DNA of 64,000 bases. Source: Pseudoflavonifractor sp. An184. Its GTDB lineage: Bacteria; Bacillota; Clostridia; Oscillospirales; Oscillospiraceae. Positions 8,104-17,707 of the stretch are shown here, piece by piece. Under the pieces are notes generated by a model. That model saw only the letters and a program-made list of their open reading frames with translations, made no database searches and had not been told where the DNA came from. Positions within the stretch are counted from its first letter, which is position 1; the number at the start of each line of letters is the position of its first letter. Made by a program: the position numbers and the translations under genes. Location of the stretch: NCBI RefSeq assembly GCF_002160305.1, contig NZ_NFKI01000003.1, positions 1-64,000 on the forward strand. Reading direction: 5' to 3'.

Positions 8104-8132
8104 ATTATATCGGAATCATAGGGAAAAAGCAA
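8104..8132 (-). promoter_or_regulatory. promoter of the cobalamin operon
   Basis: The minus strand carries TTGCTT (8127-8132), exactly 17 bp, then TATAAT (8104-8109). Predicted transcription starts near 8097, giving a leader under 30 nt to cbiA. It lies back to back with the promoter of the lysozyme gene. Confidence 0.75.
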
Positions 8133-8286
8133 CTTTGTTTCCCCTCCGCCGCCGTTCTCCCCTCTTCCCCGCCCTGCCACCTGCGTTCTTTCGGCGGTAC
8201 AGCTCAGCTTCTCCTTCATGAAATTTGAATTTTTCTTTACAAATCCTCTTATTTTATGACAAAAGGGAAAATAAAAGCCGCAAGTC

Positions 8287-8315
8287 TTGCATCATCCGGC
8301 AATTCCTGATACAAT
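8287..8315 (+). promoter_or_regulatory. promoter of the GH25 gene
   Basis: TTGCAT (8287-8292), a 17-bp spacer and TACAAT (8310-8315) make a near-consensus vegetative promoter. The predicted start is near 8322, about 70 nt before the coding start. Confidence 0.7.
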
Positions 8316-8394
8316 ACAACAAACCGCCTTTTTGTCTTTTGACCAAGGGGCGGCTGACCCTGGCCTCCGGGCCAACCGATGGAGGCATTTGAGC

Positions 8395-9306
8395 ATGACA
8401 AATGAAGAACTTCACACCCCGCGGCCTCAGGACGGCCGCCCGTCTCCTCCCCGGCGCGGCGGAGGCGGATGGACCGGCAAGCTGGCCCTGGTGTTCTCCC
8501 TGCTTGCGCTGGCCATCTCCTGCGTGGTCCTGTACCTGACCGTATTTCACAAAGAGCCCGAGCCCGAGTACATCACCTACCGGGACCAGCAGCTGCTGGT
8601 GGTGGAGGGGCTGGACAAAAACACCTACGACCCCGAGGCCTTTACCACGGACAGCCAGGGCCGGATTCAGTATGAGAAGGACGGCCAGCAGGCCGCTCTG
8701 GGCATCGACGTCTCGGTCTACCAGGGGGAAATCGACTGGCAGGCGGTGGCCGGCTCCGGCATTGACTTTGCCATGATCCGGGTGGGCTACCGTGGATATT
8801 CTCAGGGGACCCTGCAAATGGACGAGCGCTTCCAGGCCAACATGGAGGGTGCTCTGGAGGCCGGACTGGACGTAGGCGTCTACTTCTTCTCCCAGGCCAC
8901 CACCGTGGCCGAGGCGGAGGAGGAGGCCGACTTTGTACTGGAGGCCATCCGCAGCTACCCCATCCGGTATCCGGTGGTCTTTGACTGGGAGTACATCACC
9001 ACCGGTCAGGCCCGGACCGAGGGCATGGACGGCCAGGGGATCACCCAGTGCGCCGCCGCCTTCTGCGAGCTGGTTTCGGTGGCCGGATACACCCCCATGG
9101 TCTACTTTAACCAGGACATGGGCTATCTGGTCTATGACCTGAAGTCGCTGGACTCCTCCCTCTTCTGGCTGGCGGAATACGACAGCAAGCCGGACTTCTA
9201 CTATGACTTCGACATGTGGCAGTACACCCACACCGGCACCGTGCCGGGCATCGAGGGCAGCGTGGATCTGAACCTGGCCTTTCGGGATTTTCCCGTCTCC
9301 TCGTAG
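8395..9306 (+). CDS. membrane-anchored GH25 muramidase
   Basis: A 303-residue protein with a Pro/Gly/Arg-rich cytoplasmic tail of about 25 residues, one transmembrane helix (LALVFSLLALAISCVVLYLTV) and an extracellular glycoside hydrolase family 25 domain. The GH25 domain runs from GIDVSVYQGEIDW to the end. The catalytic DxE pair is in VVFDWEYI, and strands such as FAMIRVGYRGYSQG and GVYFFSQATT are family-typical. These enzymes cleave the MurNAc-GlcNAc bond of peptidoglycan. I chose the ATG at 8395 because GGAGG lies 9 nt upstream. The gene has its own promoter and a strong terminator. Confidence 0.9.
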   Translation: MTNEELHTPRPQDGRPSPPRRGGGGWTGKLALVFSLLALAISCVVLYLTVFHKEPEPEYITYRDQQLLVVEGLDKNTYDPEAFTTDSQGRIQYEKDGQQAALGIDVSVYQGEIDWQAVAGSGIDFAMIRVGYRGYSQGTLQMDERFQANMEGALEAGLDVGVYFFSQATTVAEAEEEADFVLEAIRSYPIRYPVVFDWEYITTGQARTEGMDGQGITQCAAAFCELVSVAGYTPMVYFNQDMGYLVYDLKSLDSSLFWLAEYDSKPDFYYDFDMWQYTHTGTVPGIEGSVDLNLAFRDFPVSS

Positions 9307-9400
9307 TGAAATCCAGGGGAGAACGCGTGGAGGAAACCAACCCTTGGTTTATGCGGATACGTGCGCTCCTCAGCTTGCGGCGCAAGCGTGACGGCATTTT

Positions 9401-9449
9401 TACAGGCTGTCGGAAAAGTCCAAGAACTTTTCCGACAGCCTGTATTTTT
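9401..9449 (+). terminator. intrinsic terminator after the GH25 gene
   Basis: A 19-bp perfect stem (9401-9419 with 9426-9444) and 6-nt loop are followed by TTTTT. It lies about 95 nt downstream of the muramidase stop and before the oppositely oriented TctC remnant. Confidence 0.9.
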
Positions 9450-9485
9450 CGGATATTCCGAACCAAGCCCATGTCCGTAAGACGG

Positions 9486-10073
9486 TCATTCTGATCCCAG
9501 CAGTCCCACCTGCTCCAGCAAAACCGCGTACTCTTCGTTCACGCCGGTAAGGAATGCCTCAAACTCCTGCCGCCCCAGGTAGTCCATATCCCACCCATAT
9601 TTCTCACAGGTATCCGCCCATTCCTGCGTCTGGACCAGCTGCGCCAACGTCTCCTCCCAAAACTTCCGGGCCTCCTCGGGCATATCCTTCGGGCCGAAGA
9701 CGCCTCTCCAGTTGTAGAAGGTCGCGTCGATCCCCTGCTCAACGCAGGTGGGCATCTCCGCCACAATACCGCTGCCCACCCGCTGCTCGGCTGTGATCCC
9801 CAGCACGCGCACATCGCCGCTCTCCACCAGGCCGACCACGTCGCCGATTCCCGCCGAGACAATGTCCACATGCCCGCCCAGAAGCTGGGCTAGCACCCGA
9901 CCCCCCTCAAATCCGGCGTAGGAAATCTGGTCCAGCGACTCGATTCCGGCCGCCTGGGCCACCTTCAGAAACTGCACATGGTCCATGGACCCGGCCGAGG
10001 ACGTCCCCCCCACCCGTACGGAAGCGGGGTCCTCCCGCAGCGCCTCCATCACCTGATTCAGATTCTGATACGC
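9486..10073 (-). pseudogene. TctC/Bug-family solute-binding protein fragment
   Basis: The readable part (~190 residues) matches the C-terminal two thirds of tripartite tricarboxylate transporter binding proteins: VRVGGTSSAGSMDH, QISYAGFEGGRVLAQLLGGHVD, GDVRVLGITAEQR and the YNWRGVFGPKDMPEE loop. Family members are about 320 residues with a signal peptide. Here the N-terminal ~130 residues and any export signal are missing, and an in-frame TGA lies just upstream of the AYQNLNQV segment. No tctA or tctB is nearby. It reads as a decayed remnant. Confidence 0.75.
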
Positions 10074-10182
10074 TCACCTTTCATCTCACAGAGGACCTGT
10101 ATCCGAAACATGGCAGCATACAGCCCAAATCAATTCAACCCGGACCGTCCGCCCCGCCGTGCGGGGTCCCGGTGTCCGCCGC

Positions 10183-13100
10183 CTATCCAAACAGGGAAAA
10201 CAGATCCATCTGACTGGTTTCCGGCAAATCACCGAAAGCCCCCGCGTCCTTTAACAGCTCGATGTGGGTTTTGGAGACCTTGGGACAGGCGGCGGACACC
10301 TCCTCAATGGAGATGAACTGCTTGCCCTTCCGCTGTTCGGCCAGGGAGATGGCCGCCGTCTCTCCCAGCCCGGCCACCGAGACAAAGGGCGGGATGAGTG
10401 CGTTGTGCTCCTCGTCCATTTTGAACAGAATGGCCTCGGACTCATACAGATCCATCCGCCGGAAGGTGAAGCCACGGAGATAAAACTCATAGCACACCTC
10501 CAGGGTGGTGAGCATGTCCTGCTCCACGGCGGTGGCCTCTTTGTCCTTGGCGATGATCTCCCGCATCTTCCGCTGGCACTCGTCCATGCCCCGGCACATG
10601 TACCGCTCGTCGAAGGCCTTGGCCCGAATGGAAAAGTAGGCGGCGTAGAAGGCCAGGGGTCTATGCACCTTGAACCAGGCGATGCGGAAGGCCATCATCA
10701 CATAGGCCACCGCGTGGGCCTTGGGGAACAGGTAGGCGATCTTCTTACAGGAGCCGATGTACCAGTCGGGCACCCCGTGCTCCTTCATCTCCTCCTCCGC
10801 CCCCTCGGGGAGGCCCCGGCCCTTTCGCACCGCCTCCATGATCTTGAAGGAGCGCTTGGGGTCCATCCCCTTGGAGATCAAAAACAGCATGATGTCGTCA
10901 CGGCAGCCAATGGCCTCGTTGACCTTGGCGGTGCCCGAGGTAATCAGGTCTTTGGCGTTGCCCAGCCACACGTCGGTGCCGTGGGAGAAGCCGGACAGCC
11001 GCACCAGAATGTCGAACTGGTCGGGCTGGGTGTCCTCCAGCATGCCACGGACGAAGGTGGTGCCGAACTCCGGGATGGCGGTGCCGCCGGTGGGCCCCAA
11101 GATCTTGTCGTCTTCATAGCCCAGCACCTTGGAGGACTGGAAGATGGACATGGTGTCCTTGTCGTCCAGGGGGATGTCCGTGCGGGCGTTCACCCCCGTC
11201 AGGTCCTCCAGCATGCGGATCATGGTGGGGTCATCGTGTCCCAGCATGTCCAGCTTCAGGAGGTTGCTCTCCATGGAGTGATATTCGAAGTGGGTGGTGA
11301 TGATGTCCGTGTTTGGGTCGTCCGCCGGGTGCTGGACGGGACAGAAGTCGTAGATCTCCTTGTCCTGGGGGATGACCACCATGCCGCCGGGGTGCTGGCC
11401 CGTGGTGCGCTTGACGCCGGTGCAGCCGATGGCCAGGCGGTTCTCCTCCGCCTTGGAGGCCAGCTTCCCCCGCTCGTCCAGGTACTTCTTCACATAGCCG
11501 AAGGCGGTCTTTTCCGCCACCGTGCCGATGGTGCCCGCCCGGAACACGTGGGTCTGACCAAAGAGCTCAAAGGTATAGCGGTGGGCGTTGGCCTGGTACT
11601 CGCCGGAAAAGTTCAGGTCGATGTCGGGCACCTTGTCGCCGCCGAAGCCCAGGAAGGTCTCGAAGGGGATGTTGAAGCCGTCCTTCACATACTTGGCGCC
11701 GCACACGGGACACACCGCGTCGGGCATGTCCGCCCCGCACCCGTAGGGGTGCTCCGGGTCCTGGGCGTAGTCGAAGTCGGAGTGCTTGCAGTTGGGACAG
11801 CGGTAGTGGGCGGGCAGGGAGTTTACCTCGGTGATGCCCGACATGAAGGCCACCAGGGAGGAGCCCACCGAGCCACGGGAGCCCACCAGATAGCCGTGCT
11901 CCAGGGAGTTCTGTACCAGCTTCTGGGCGGACATGTAGATCACGTCGTACTTACAGCGGATGATGTCCCCCAGCTCCACCTCGATGCGGTCGGTGACGAT
12001 TTTCGGGGGATTTTCTCCGTAAAGCTCATGGGCTTTCCCCCAGACTAACCGCTTCAGTTCCCCGTCGGAGTCCTCCAGCTTAGGGGCGAACAGCCCCTTG
12101 GGCAGGGGATTGATGGGGTCGCACCAGTCGGCAATCAGGTTGGTGTTCTTCACCACCACCTCATAGGCCTTCTCCTTCCCCAGATAGGAGAACTCCTCCA
12201 GCATCTCCTCGGTGGTTTTGAAGTAGATGGGCAGGGACTCGTCCGCGTCCTCAAAGCCCTTGGAGGCCAGGAGAATGTGGCGGTAGATCTCGTCCTCCGG
12301 ATCCAGGAAGTGCACGTCCCCGGTGGCGCACACCGGCTTGCCCAGCTCCTCCCCCAGCTTCACCACCGTGCGGTTGAAGTCTCTCAACTCCTCCTCACTG
12401 CGGACCATCCCCTTGCGGAGCATAAACATATTGTTGCAGATGGGCTGAATTTCCAGATAGTCGTACCAGGATGCGATGCGCTTGAGCTCCTCCCAGTCCT
12501 TGCCGTCCACCACCGCCCGGAACAGCTCGCCGGCCTCGCAGGCGGAGCCGATAATCAGCCCCTCCCGGTTCTCGTTGATGAGGGACTTGGGCATGATGGG
12601 GTAGCGTTTGAAGTGCTCCAGATGGGCCAGGGAGATGAGCTTATACAGGTTGCGCAGCCCGATCTGGTTCTTGGCCAGGACAATCAGGTGCTTGGGCTGG
12701 CGGCGCATCTTCCCGCCCCCCTTGCGCAGCTTGGGCATGGCGGGATTGATCTCCCCCAGGGTGTGTACCCCCATGGCCTCCAGCTTCTCAAAAAAGGGGG
12801 GCAGCATGTAGGCCACCGTGGCCGCGTCGTCGCTGGCCCGGTGGTGGTTGAAGGCGGGCAGATGCAGGTACTCCGCCACGATATCCAGCTTGTACTTGCC
12901 CAGCTCGGGCAGCAGGTTTTGGGCCAAGATCAGGCTGTCCACCGAGGGGTTGTGGAAGGGAATGCCGTATTTCCGGCACCCGGCGGAGATGAAGCCCATG
13001 TCGAACTCCGCGTTGTGGGCGGCCAGGGGCCGGTCTCCGGCGAAGTCCAGGAACATCCGCAGGGCCTCCTCCTGGGAGGGAGCCCCCACCAGCATCTCAT

Positions 13101-14370
13101 CAGTGATGCCGGTGAGGCGGATGATCTCCGGGTTCAAGATCCGCTCCGGGGACACGAAGGTGTTGAAGGTGCCGGTGATCTCCCCGTTTTTCAGGATCAC
13201 CGCGCCGATCTCAATGATGACCTCCCGCTTCTTGTCCAGACCGGTGGTCTCGATGTCAAAGCAGACGATCTCGCCGGCGAAGGGCTGATTGGTCTCCCCG
13301 TGGACCACCACCCGGTCGTCCACGTCGTTGAGGTAGTAGGCCTCCACCCCGTACAGGAGCTTGATGTTTTTGGCGGAGTGCCACGCGTCCGGGAAGGACT
13401 GGGCCACCCCGTGGTCGGTGATGGCGATGGCCCTGTGGCCCCAGGCCTCCGCCCGCTTCACCACGTTCTTATCCGGCCCCAGCTTGGGGCCCACGGCGGT
13501 AAGGGCGTCCATGGCGGACATGGTGGTGTGCAGGTGGAGCTCCACCCGCTTCTCCGGGGCGTTGTCCATCTTCATCTTCTTCTCGGCGGCCATAACGGCC
13601 ACCGGCTCCAGCACCATGTCCCCGTAAAACCGGTCCATGTTCAGCCGGCCCTGGACCAGCAGGTGCATCCCCTTCCGCACCCCGTCCACCAGGGCCTTGC
13701 CCTCGTCCCCGGGGAAGAACTTATTCACCCGGATGGAGCCGGTGTAGTCGGTGATGTCGAAGGCCACCACCCAGGCCCCCCGCTTTTTCAGCTCCCGGTT
13801 GTCGACGGCGAACACGTCCCCCTCGATGACCACCATGCCCATGTCCAGCTCCAGCTCCCCGATGGGCGCCGGGGCGCGCTTGATGGGCTTGCCGAAGATG
13901 GCCCTGCCGTTGTCCCGCTTCTCCCCTTTTCCGGCGGCCTTTTTCTTCGCCCCTGGGGCGGCCTGGCGCACCTGCTTCAGCGCGGCGGCCCGGATGGCCT
14001 CCGCCCGGGCGAAGGCGTCCTGGGGCGTCTGGCTCTCCTCATGGGCGGGCGCGCTGGGGGCCGACTGGGCCGGCTGTTCCAGCCCGGAGGCTGGCTGCGG
14101 CCCCGGTTTGGGCGGCTCCGGCTGGGCGGGAGCATCTGCAAGGCAGTTCAGCTTTACATGGCTGAGGCCGTAGCACTTGGCCACTGCCTCCTCCGCCTGG
14201 GCGATCAGGTTTGGCCCCGCGCCGGAGGCCCCCTCCACCGCCACCACAGCGCTGCGGGTCGCGCGGTCGATGGCAGCCTCCACGATCTTCCAGCCGCTCA
14301 TGGCGTTGACGAACTCCGTCCACTGGCGCAGCGCGGCAAACATCTCTAAAAAGGGAATTTTCTTGGACAT
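10183..14370 (-). CDS. polC: DNA polymerase III alpha subunit, PolC type
   Basis: A 1395-residue Gram-positive replicative polymerase with built-in proofreading. Domain order: N-terminal region with a Pro/Ala-rich linker (about 85-165), OB fold (about 175-265), PHP domain (VELHLHTTMSAMDA onward) interrupted by a DnaQ-like exonuclease (CFDIETTGL ... LAAHNAEFDMGF ... HHRASDDA), then a zinc-finger-containing polymerase core. The palm acidic motif is PDIDLNFSG. The last residues, QMDLFSLFG, look like a beta-clamp-binding tail. AAGGAGT sits 9 nt before the ATG. polC closes the pyrH-to-polC run, as in other Firmicutes, after an inserted repeat block. Confidence 0.97.
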   Translation of the reverse strand: MSKKIPFLEMFAALRQWTEFVNAMSGWKIVEAAIDRATRSAVVAVEGASGAGPNLIAQAEEAVAKCYGLSHVKLNCLADAPAQPEPPKPGPQPASGLEQPAQSAPSAPAHEESQTPQDAFARAEAIRAAALKQVRQAAPGAKKKAAGKGEKRDNGRAIFGKPIKRAPAPIGELELDMGMVVIEGDVFAVDNRELKKRGAWVVAFDITDYTGSIRVNKFFPGDEGKALVDGVRKGMHLLVQGRLNMDRFYGDMVLEPVAVMAAEKKMKMDNAPEKRVELHLHTTMSAMDALTAVGPKLGPDKNVVKRAEAWGHRAIAITDHGVAQSFPDAWHSAKNIKLLYGVEAYYLNDVDDRVVVHGETNQPFAGEIVCFDIETTGLDKKREVIIEIGAVILKNGEITGTFNTFVSPERILNPEIIRLTGITDEMLVGAPSQEEALRMFLDFAGDRPLAAHNAEFDMGFISAGCRKYGIPFHNPSVDSLILAQNLLPELGKYKLDIVAEYLHLPAFNHHRASDDAATVAYMLPPFFEKLEAMGVHTLGEINPAMPKLRKGGGKMRRQPKHLIVLAKNQIGLRNLYKLISLAHLEHFKRYPIMPKSLINENREGLIIGSACEAGELFRAVVDGKDWEELKRIASWYDYLEIQPICNNMFMLRKGMVRSEEELRDFNRTVVKLGEELGKPVCATGDVHFLDPEDEIYRHILLASKGFEDADESLPIYFKTTEEMLEEFSYLGKEKAYEVVVKNTNLIADWCDPINPLPKGLFAPKLEDSDGELKRLVWGKAHELYGENPPKIVTDRIEVELGDIIRCKYDVIYMSAQKLVQNSLEHGYLVGSRGSVGSSLVAFMSGITEVNSLPAHYRCPNCKHSDFDYAQDPEHPYGCGADMPDAVCPVCGAKYVKDGFNIPFETFLGFGGDKVPDIDLNFSGEYQANAHRYTFELFGQTHVFRAGTIGTVAEKTAFGYVKKYLDERGKLASKAEENRLAIGCTGVKRTTGQHPGGMVVIPQDKEIYDFCPVQHPADDPNTDIITTHFEYHSMESNLLKLDMLGHDDPTMIRMLEDLTGVNARTDIPLDDKDTMSIFQSSKVLGYEDDKILGPTGGTAIPEFGTTFVRGMLEDTQPDQFDILVRLSGFSHGTDVWLGNAKDLITSGTAKVNEAIGCRDDIMLFLISKGMDPKRSFKIMEAVRKGRGLPEGAEEEMKEHGVPDWYIGSCKKIAYLFPKAHAVAYVMMAFRIAWFKVHRPLAFYAAYFSIRAKAFDERYMCRGMDECQRKMREIIAKDKEATAVEQDMLTTLEVCYEFYLRGFTFRRMDLYESEAILFKMDEEHNALIPPFVSVAGLGETAAISLAEQRKGKQFISIEEVSAACPKVSKTHIELLKDAGAFGDLPETSQMDLFSLFG

Positions 14371-14397
14371 GATGCGAATACTCCTTGGAACAGGATC

Positions 14398-14820
14398 TTA
14401 AAACCAGACAGAGGGCTCGTCCCGAAAGACGGGGGTCTCCCCTGCCTCGTATGGGTCGTAGTTGTGGATATTGCAGCCGAATTCCTGCAAAAAGGCGATG
14501 CGGTCCTCCCCGTCCCACCGGACCAGGGAGAGGCCGTGGAACTCCTCCACGGTCCCGTTTTTCATCCCATTGCGGAAGGACCACTCCACCACCGTCTGGT
14601 CCCCCTTGTGAAAGAACTGCTCGACGTCCCAGCGGACCACTTTTCCCCGGGTGTTCCACTCCCGGAACCAGAGGGCCACCTTGTCCCGGCCCTCATACCT
14701 GGGACCCCAGCTCTCGATATAGGTACAGTCGGGGGCAAAGAGGTCCTCTATGCCCAGGTCCTTGGCCTGGAGCCACATGTCGAACCACAGGCGGATCTTC
14801 TGTTCGCGCGTTTCTTCCAT
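14398..14820 (-). CDS. NTF2-like/SnoaL-type small protein
   Basis: A 140-residue protein with the cone-shaped NTF2/SnoaL fold pattern: an N-terminal helix (EQKIRLWFDMWLQAKDLGIEDLFAPDC), then TYIESWGPRYEGRDKVALWFREW and strands VVRWDVEQFFHKGDQTVVEWSF. The family includes isomerases, cyclases and ligand-binding proteins, so no reaction can be assigned. AAAGGAG lies 6 nt upstream of the ATG. It is 27 bp upstream of polC and probably co-transcribed with it; on its other side is a 632-bp repeat block. Confidence 0.8.
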   Translation of the reverse strand: MEETREQKIRLWFDMWLQAKDLGIEDLFAPDCTYIESWGPRYEGRDKVALWFREWNTRGKVVRWDVEQFFHKGDQTVVEWSFRNGMKNGTVEEFHGLSLVRWDGEDRIAFLQEFGCNIHNYDPYEAGETPVFRDEPSVWF

Positions 14821-14897
14821 GGGGGCTCCTTTCTTAATCCTTAATCGTGTGGGATTTCGCCGCGTCGGTGAGTGACTTTCTGGATTCGCAGAGGTAA

Positions 14898-15529
14898 TTT
14901 CGCCGCCTGCGGGCGGCGAGCTTCTTTCTGGATGCCCAGAAAGAAGCCAAAGAGGCACCAAGGGGTGAGCTCAAAACGAGCGCTTCGCGCTCATATTCAC
15001 TCTCCCTATCCCCTCTGGCCTTCGGCCATCTCCCCTTGACAAGGGGAGTCGGCCCCCTGGACCCCCACTTACGGTGGTCCCTCCTGAAAGGTGTCACAGC
15101 ATTTTCGGCGTGCAAAATCTGAATGATTGAGTGCGGTTTATTCCGGCCCCACTGGGGGCCTAAGTTTGCAAAATTTAGAAGAACTGCAGTTTTCGGTCTG
15201 CGCCTTGGTTTTCTCAGCCAACGGTCCGGGGCATAGCAGTCGGTGAATCGGGGACGTTGGTCCGGCAAACTCAGGCGCGGTTCTTGAATTGCGATAGGCG
15301 CCAGATTTTACTCACTCAGGGCCCAGTGGCCCGGACGGAATTGCACCCAAGCACTCCTGGTTTTGCGCGCCGGAAATACCACACTCACGAATCAGGATCG
15401 CATCCCCCGTAATGGGGTCCGGGGTGGGCGAATATGGGCACGCCAGTGCCCATCCTGAGCCCACCCCGGGGGCGTTTTGGTTACTTTGCCGCCATGGGCA
15501 AAGTAACTCGCCGCCCGCAGGCGGCGAAA
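14898..15529. mobile_element. 632-bp MITE-like element with 23-bp terminal inverted repeats
   Basis: Positions 14898-14920 and 15507-15529 are perfect inverted repeats (TTTCGCCGCC ... GGCGGCGAG). Inside each end is an A module in opposite orientation, with hairpins at 14920-14947 and 14978-14992 on the left and at 15436-15451 and 15480-15507 on the right. Next come C modules (15105-15178 minus, 15316-15376 plus), giving the symmetric plan A-C-...-C-A. Open frames here are short, not family-like and run through the hairpins. The block separates ispG from the polC end of the operon. Confidence 0.65.
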
Positions 15530-15538
15530 CCTCCTGCT

Positions 15539-16576
15539 CTACAACGTCTCAATCAGAGCAAACAGCTCCTCCACCAGCTGCTCCTGGGGGACTTTCTTGA
15601 TGATCTGCCCCTTCTTGAAGAGCAGGCCCTCCCCCACGCCGCCGGCGATGCCGCAGTCGGCGGCGGAGGCCTCCCCGGGGCCGTTGACCACACAGCCCAT
15701 GACCGCCACAGTGATGGGCTTGTCCACAGCTTTTAAGCGCTCCTCCACCTCATTGGCCAGGGCGATCAGGTCGATGCGGGTGCGGCCGCAGGTGGGGCAG
15801 GACACCAGCTCCGCCCCCTCCTTCCGGACGCCCGCCGCCTTGAGGATCTCTTTGGCGGCGTAGACCTCCTCCACCGGGTCGGCGGACAGGGACACCCGCA
15901 TGGTGTCCCCGATGCCCAGGGCCAGCAGGCCCCCGATGCCCACGGCGGATTTCAGCGTCCCCATGCGGACGGTGCCCGCCTCGGTGACCCCAATATGTAA
16001 AGGGTAATCACTTGCTTGGCTCATCAGCCGGTAGGCCTTCATGGTCATGGGCACACTGGAGGATTTTAACGACACGCAGATGTCGTCAAAGTCGTACTGG
16101 TTCAGCAGCCGGATGTGGCCGAAGGCGGACTCCACCATGGCCTCGGGACACACGCCCCCGTACTTGGCCAGCAGGGGCTTCTCCAGGGAGCCGCCGTTAA
16201 CTCCGATGCGGATGGGGACCCCCCGCCGGGCGCAGGCCTGGGCCACCGCTTTCACGTGGTCCGCTCCCCCGATGTTGCCCGGGTTGATGCGCACCTTGTC
16301 CGCCCCGGCGGCGATGGCCTCCAGAGCCAGCTTGTAGTCGAAGTGGATGTCCACCACTACCGGGATGGGGCTCTCCTCCTTGAGCTTGCCCACCGCCTTG
16401 GCGGCGGCCATGTCAGGCACCGCCACCCGGATGATCTCACACCCCGCCGCCGCCAGGGTGCGGATCTGGTGGAGGGTGGCCTCCACGTCGTCGGTGCGGG
16501 TGTTGGTCATAGACTGGATGGTGACCGGGGCGCCCCCTCCGATGGGGACCCCGCCCACCATGATCTGCTTGGTCAT
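15539..16576 (-). CDS. ispG: 4-hydroxy-3-methylbut-2-enyl-diphosphate synthase IspG
   Basis: A 345-residue IspG (GcpE), the [4Fe-4S] enzyme that reductively opens MEcPP to HMBPP in the MEP isoprenoid pathway. The TIM-barrel part shows MVGGVPIGGGAPVTIQSM, RVAVPDM, VVDIHFDYKLALEA and KVRINPGNIGG. The cluster-binding part shows SCPTCGRTRID and MGCVVNGPGEA, giving the three cysteine ligands and the glutamate. It follows dxr and rseP on the same strand, so two MEP steps are encoded together. Confidence 0.97.
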   Translation of the reverse strand: MTKQIMVGGVPIGGGAPVTIQSMTNTRTDDVEATLHQIRTLAAAGCEIIRVAVPDMAAAKAVGKLKEESPIPVVVDIHFDYKLALEAIAAGADKVRINPGNIGGADHVKAVAQACARRGVPIRIGVNGGSLEKPLLAKYGGVCPEAMVESAFGHIRLLNQYDFDDICVSLKSSSVPMTMKAYRLMSQASDYPLHIGVTEAGTVRMGTLKSAVGIGGLLALGIGDTMRVSLSADPVEEVYAAKEILKAAGVRKEGAELVSCPTCGRTRIDLIALANEVEERLKAVDKPITVAVMGCVVNGPGEASAADCGIAGGVGEGLLFKKGQIIKKVPQEQLVEELFALIETL

Positions 16577-16599
16577 GAAAAAACCTCCCCTTCAAGCCA

Positions 16600-17670
16600 T
16601 CAAATGCCGATGATCTTTCCCACGTCGCTGAAGGCAACCATCAGGGACAGGGTCAGCAGAGCCGCCAGCCCCACGAAATGGACATAACCCTCATACTTGG
16701 CGGGGATCTTCTTGCGGAACAGAGCGTGTAAAATGCCGTTGAGCACCAGAAACAGCACCCGGCCCCCGTCCAGCGCGGGGATGGGCAGCAGGTTCATCAC
16801 CGCCAGGTTGACGGCGAAGAGAGCCGCCAGGGTCAGCAGGTTATAGGCCGCGTCCGCCGCCGTGGGGGAGGCGCTGCCCACCTGGGACATGGTATCCACG
16901 ATGCCCACCGGGCCGGACAGGTCCCGCAGGCCCACCGCCCCCGTGACCAGATCCCCCAGACTGATCCAGACCAGCCGCACATAGTCGATGGCGGTGTTCC
17001 AGGCGTAGAGGAGCTTATTTCCAATGGTGGGCGGGTCCACGTCGTAGCCGATGGAGATGCCCCGCAGGCGGGTGTAGTTGCCCTCCTCATCGGTGCGCTC
17101 CTGGTAGGGGATGTGCACGTTGTCCAGCTCCAGCCGCTCCCCATCCCGCTCTACCACAAAGTCCACGTCGTCCCCCGCCCGGCTCAGGTAGAGGGACACG
17201 TTGCTGTACACCAGGATGGCGTGGCCGTCCACGGACAGGATGCGGTCCCCCTCCTGGAGGCCGCAGTTCTCGGTGCCGTATCCCTCGATGGCGCCGCCGT
17301 AGGTGGGGACCCGGAAGCCCGCCGCACCGGCGTACAAAATCAGCACGATGAGCAGGCCAGTGAGGAAGTTCATAAAGGCCCCGGCCACCAGAACAATGGC
17401 CTGTTTCCACCCGGCGGCGTTGCCGAAGGCCCGGGGATTGTCGGAGGACGCCTCCTCGTCCTCCCCCTCCATGGCGCAGTAGCCGCCCACGGGAAAGAGG
17501 CGAAGGCTGTAAAGGGTATCTCCTTTCTGTTTCTTCAGCAGGGCGGGTCCCATGCCGATGGAGAACTCGTTGACCTGAATGCCGAAGAGTTTGGCCGCGG
17601 CAAAGTGGCCAAACTCGTGGACGGCAATGAGCAGGCCGAACATGATGAGGGCTAAAATGATATAGAGCAT
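16600..17670 (-). CDS. rseP: RIP zinc metalloprotease RseP (RasP)
   Basis: A 356-residue site-2 protease that cuts substrates within the membrane, such as anti-sigma factors and signal-peptide remnants. The first transmembrane helix carries the HEFGH zinc motif (AVHEFGHFAAAKLFGI). A PDZ domain lies centrally (GLQEGDRILSVDGHAILV). The second active-site element is NLLPIPALDGGRVLF near residue 300, where Asp completes the zinc site. Dxr is directly upstream, as in most Firmicutes. Confidence 0.95.
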   Translation of the reverse strand: MLYIILALIMFGLLIAVHEFGHFAAAKLFGIQVNEFSIGMGPALLKKQKGDTLYSLRLFPVGGYCAMEGEDEEASSDNPRAFGNAAGWKQAIVLVAGAFMNFLTGLLIVLILYAGAAGFRVPTYGGAIEGYGTENCGLQEGDRILSVDGHAILVYSNVSLYLSRAGDDVDFVVERDGERLELDNVHIPYQERTDEEGNYTRLRGISIGYDVDPPTIGNKLLYAWNTAIDYVRLVWISLGDLVTGAVGLRDLSGPVGIVDTMSQVGSASPTAADAAYNLLTLAALFAVNLAVMNLLPIPALDGGRVLFLVLNGILHALFRKKIPAKYEGYVHFVGLAALLTLSLMVAFSDVGKIIGI

Positions 17671-17707
17671 AGAACCTCCTGCGCTGTGGTGCTGTGGGAC
17701 TGCTTGG

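Noticed and set aside
14834-15268. A 144-codon frame upstream of the NTF2-like gene
   Set aside because: It runs through the A and C repeat modules and has an Arg/Lys/Ser-rich composition typical of repeat translations.
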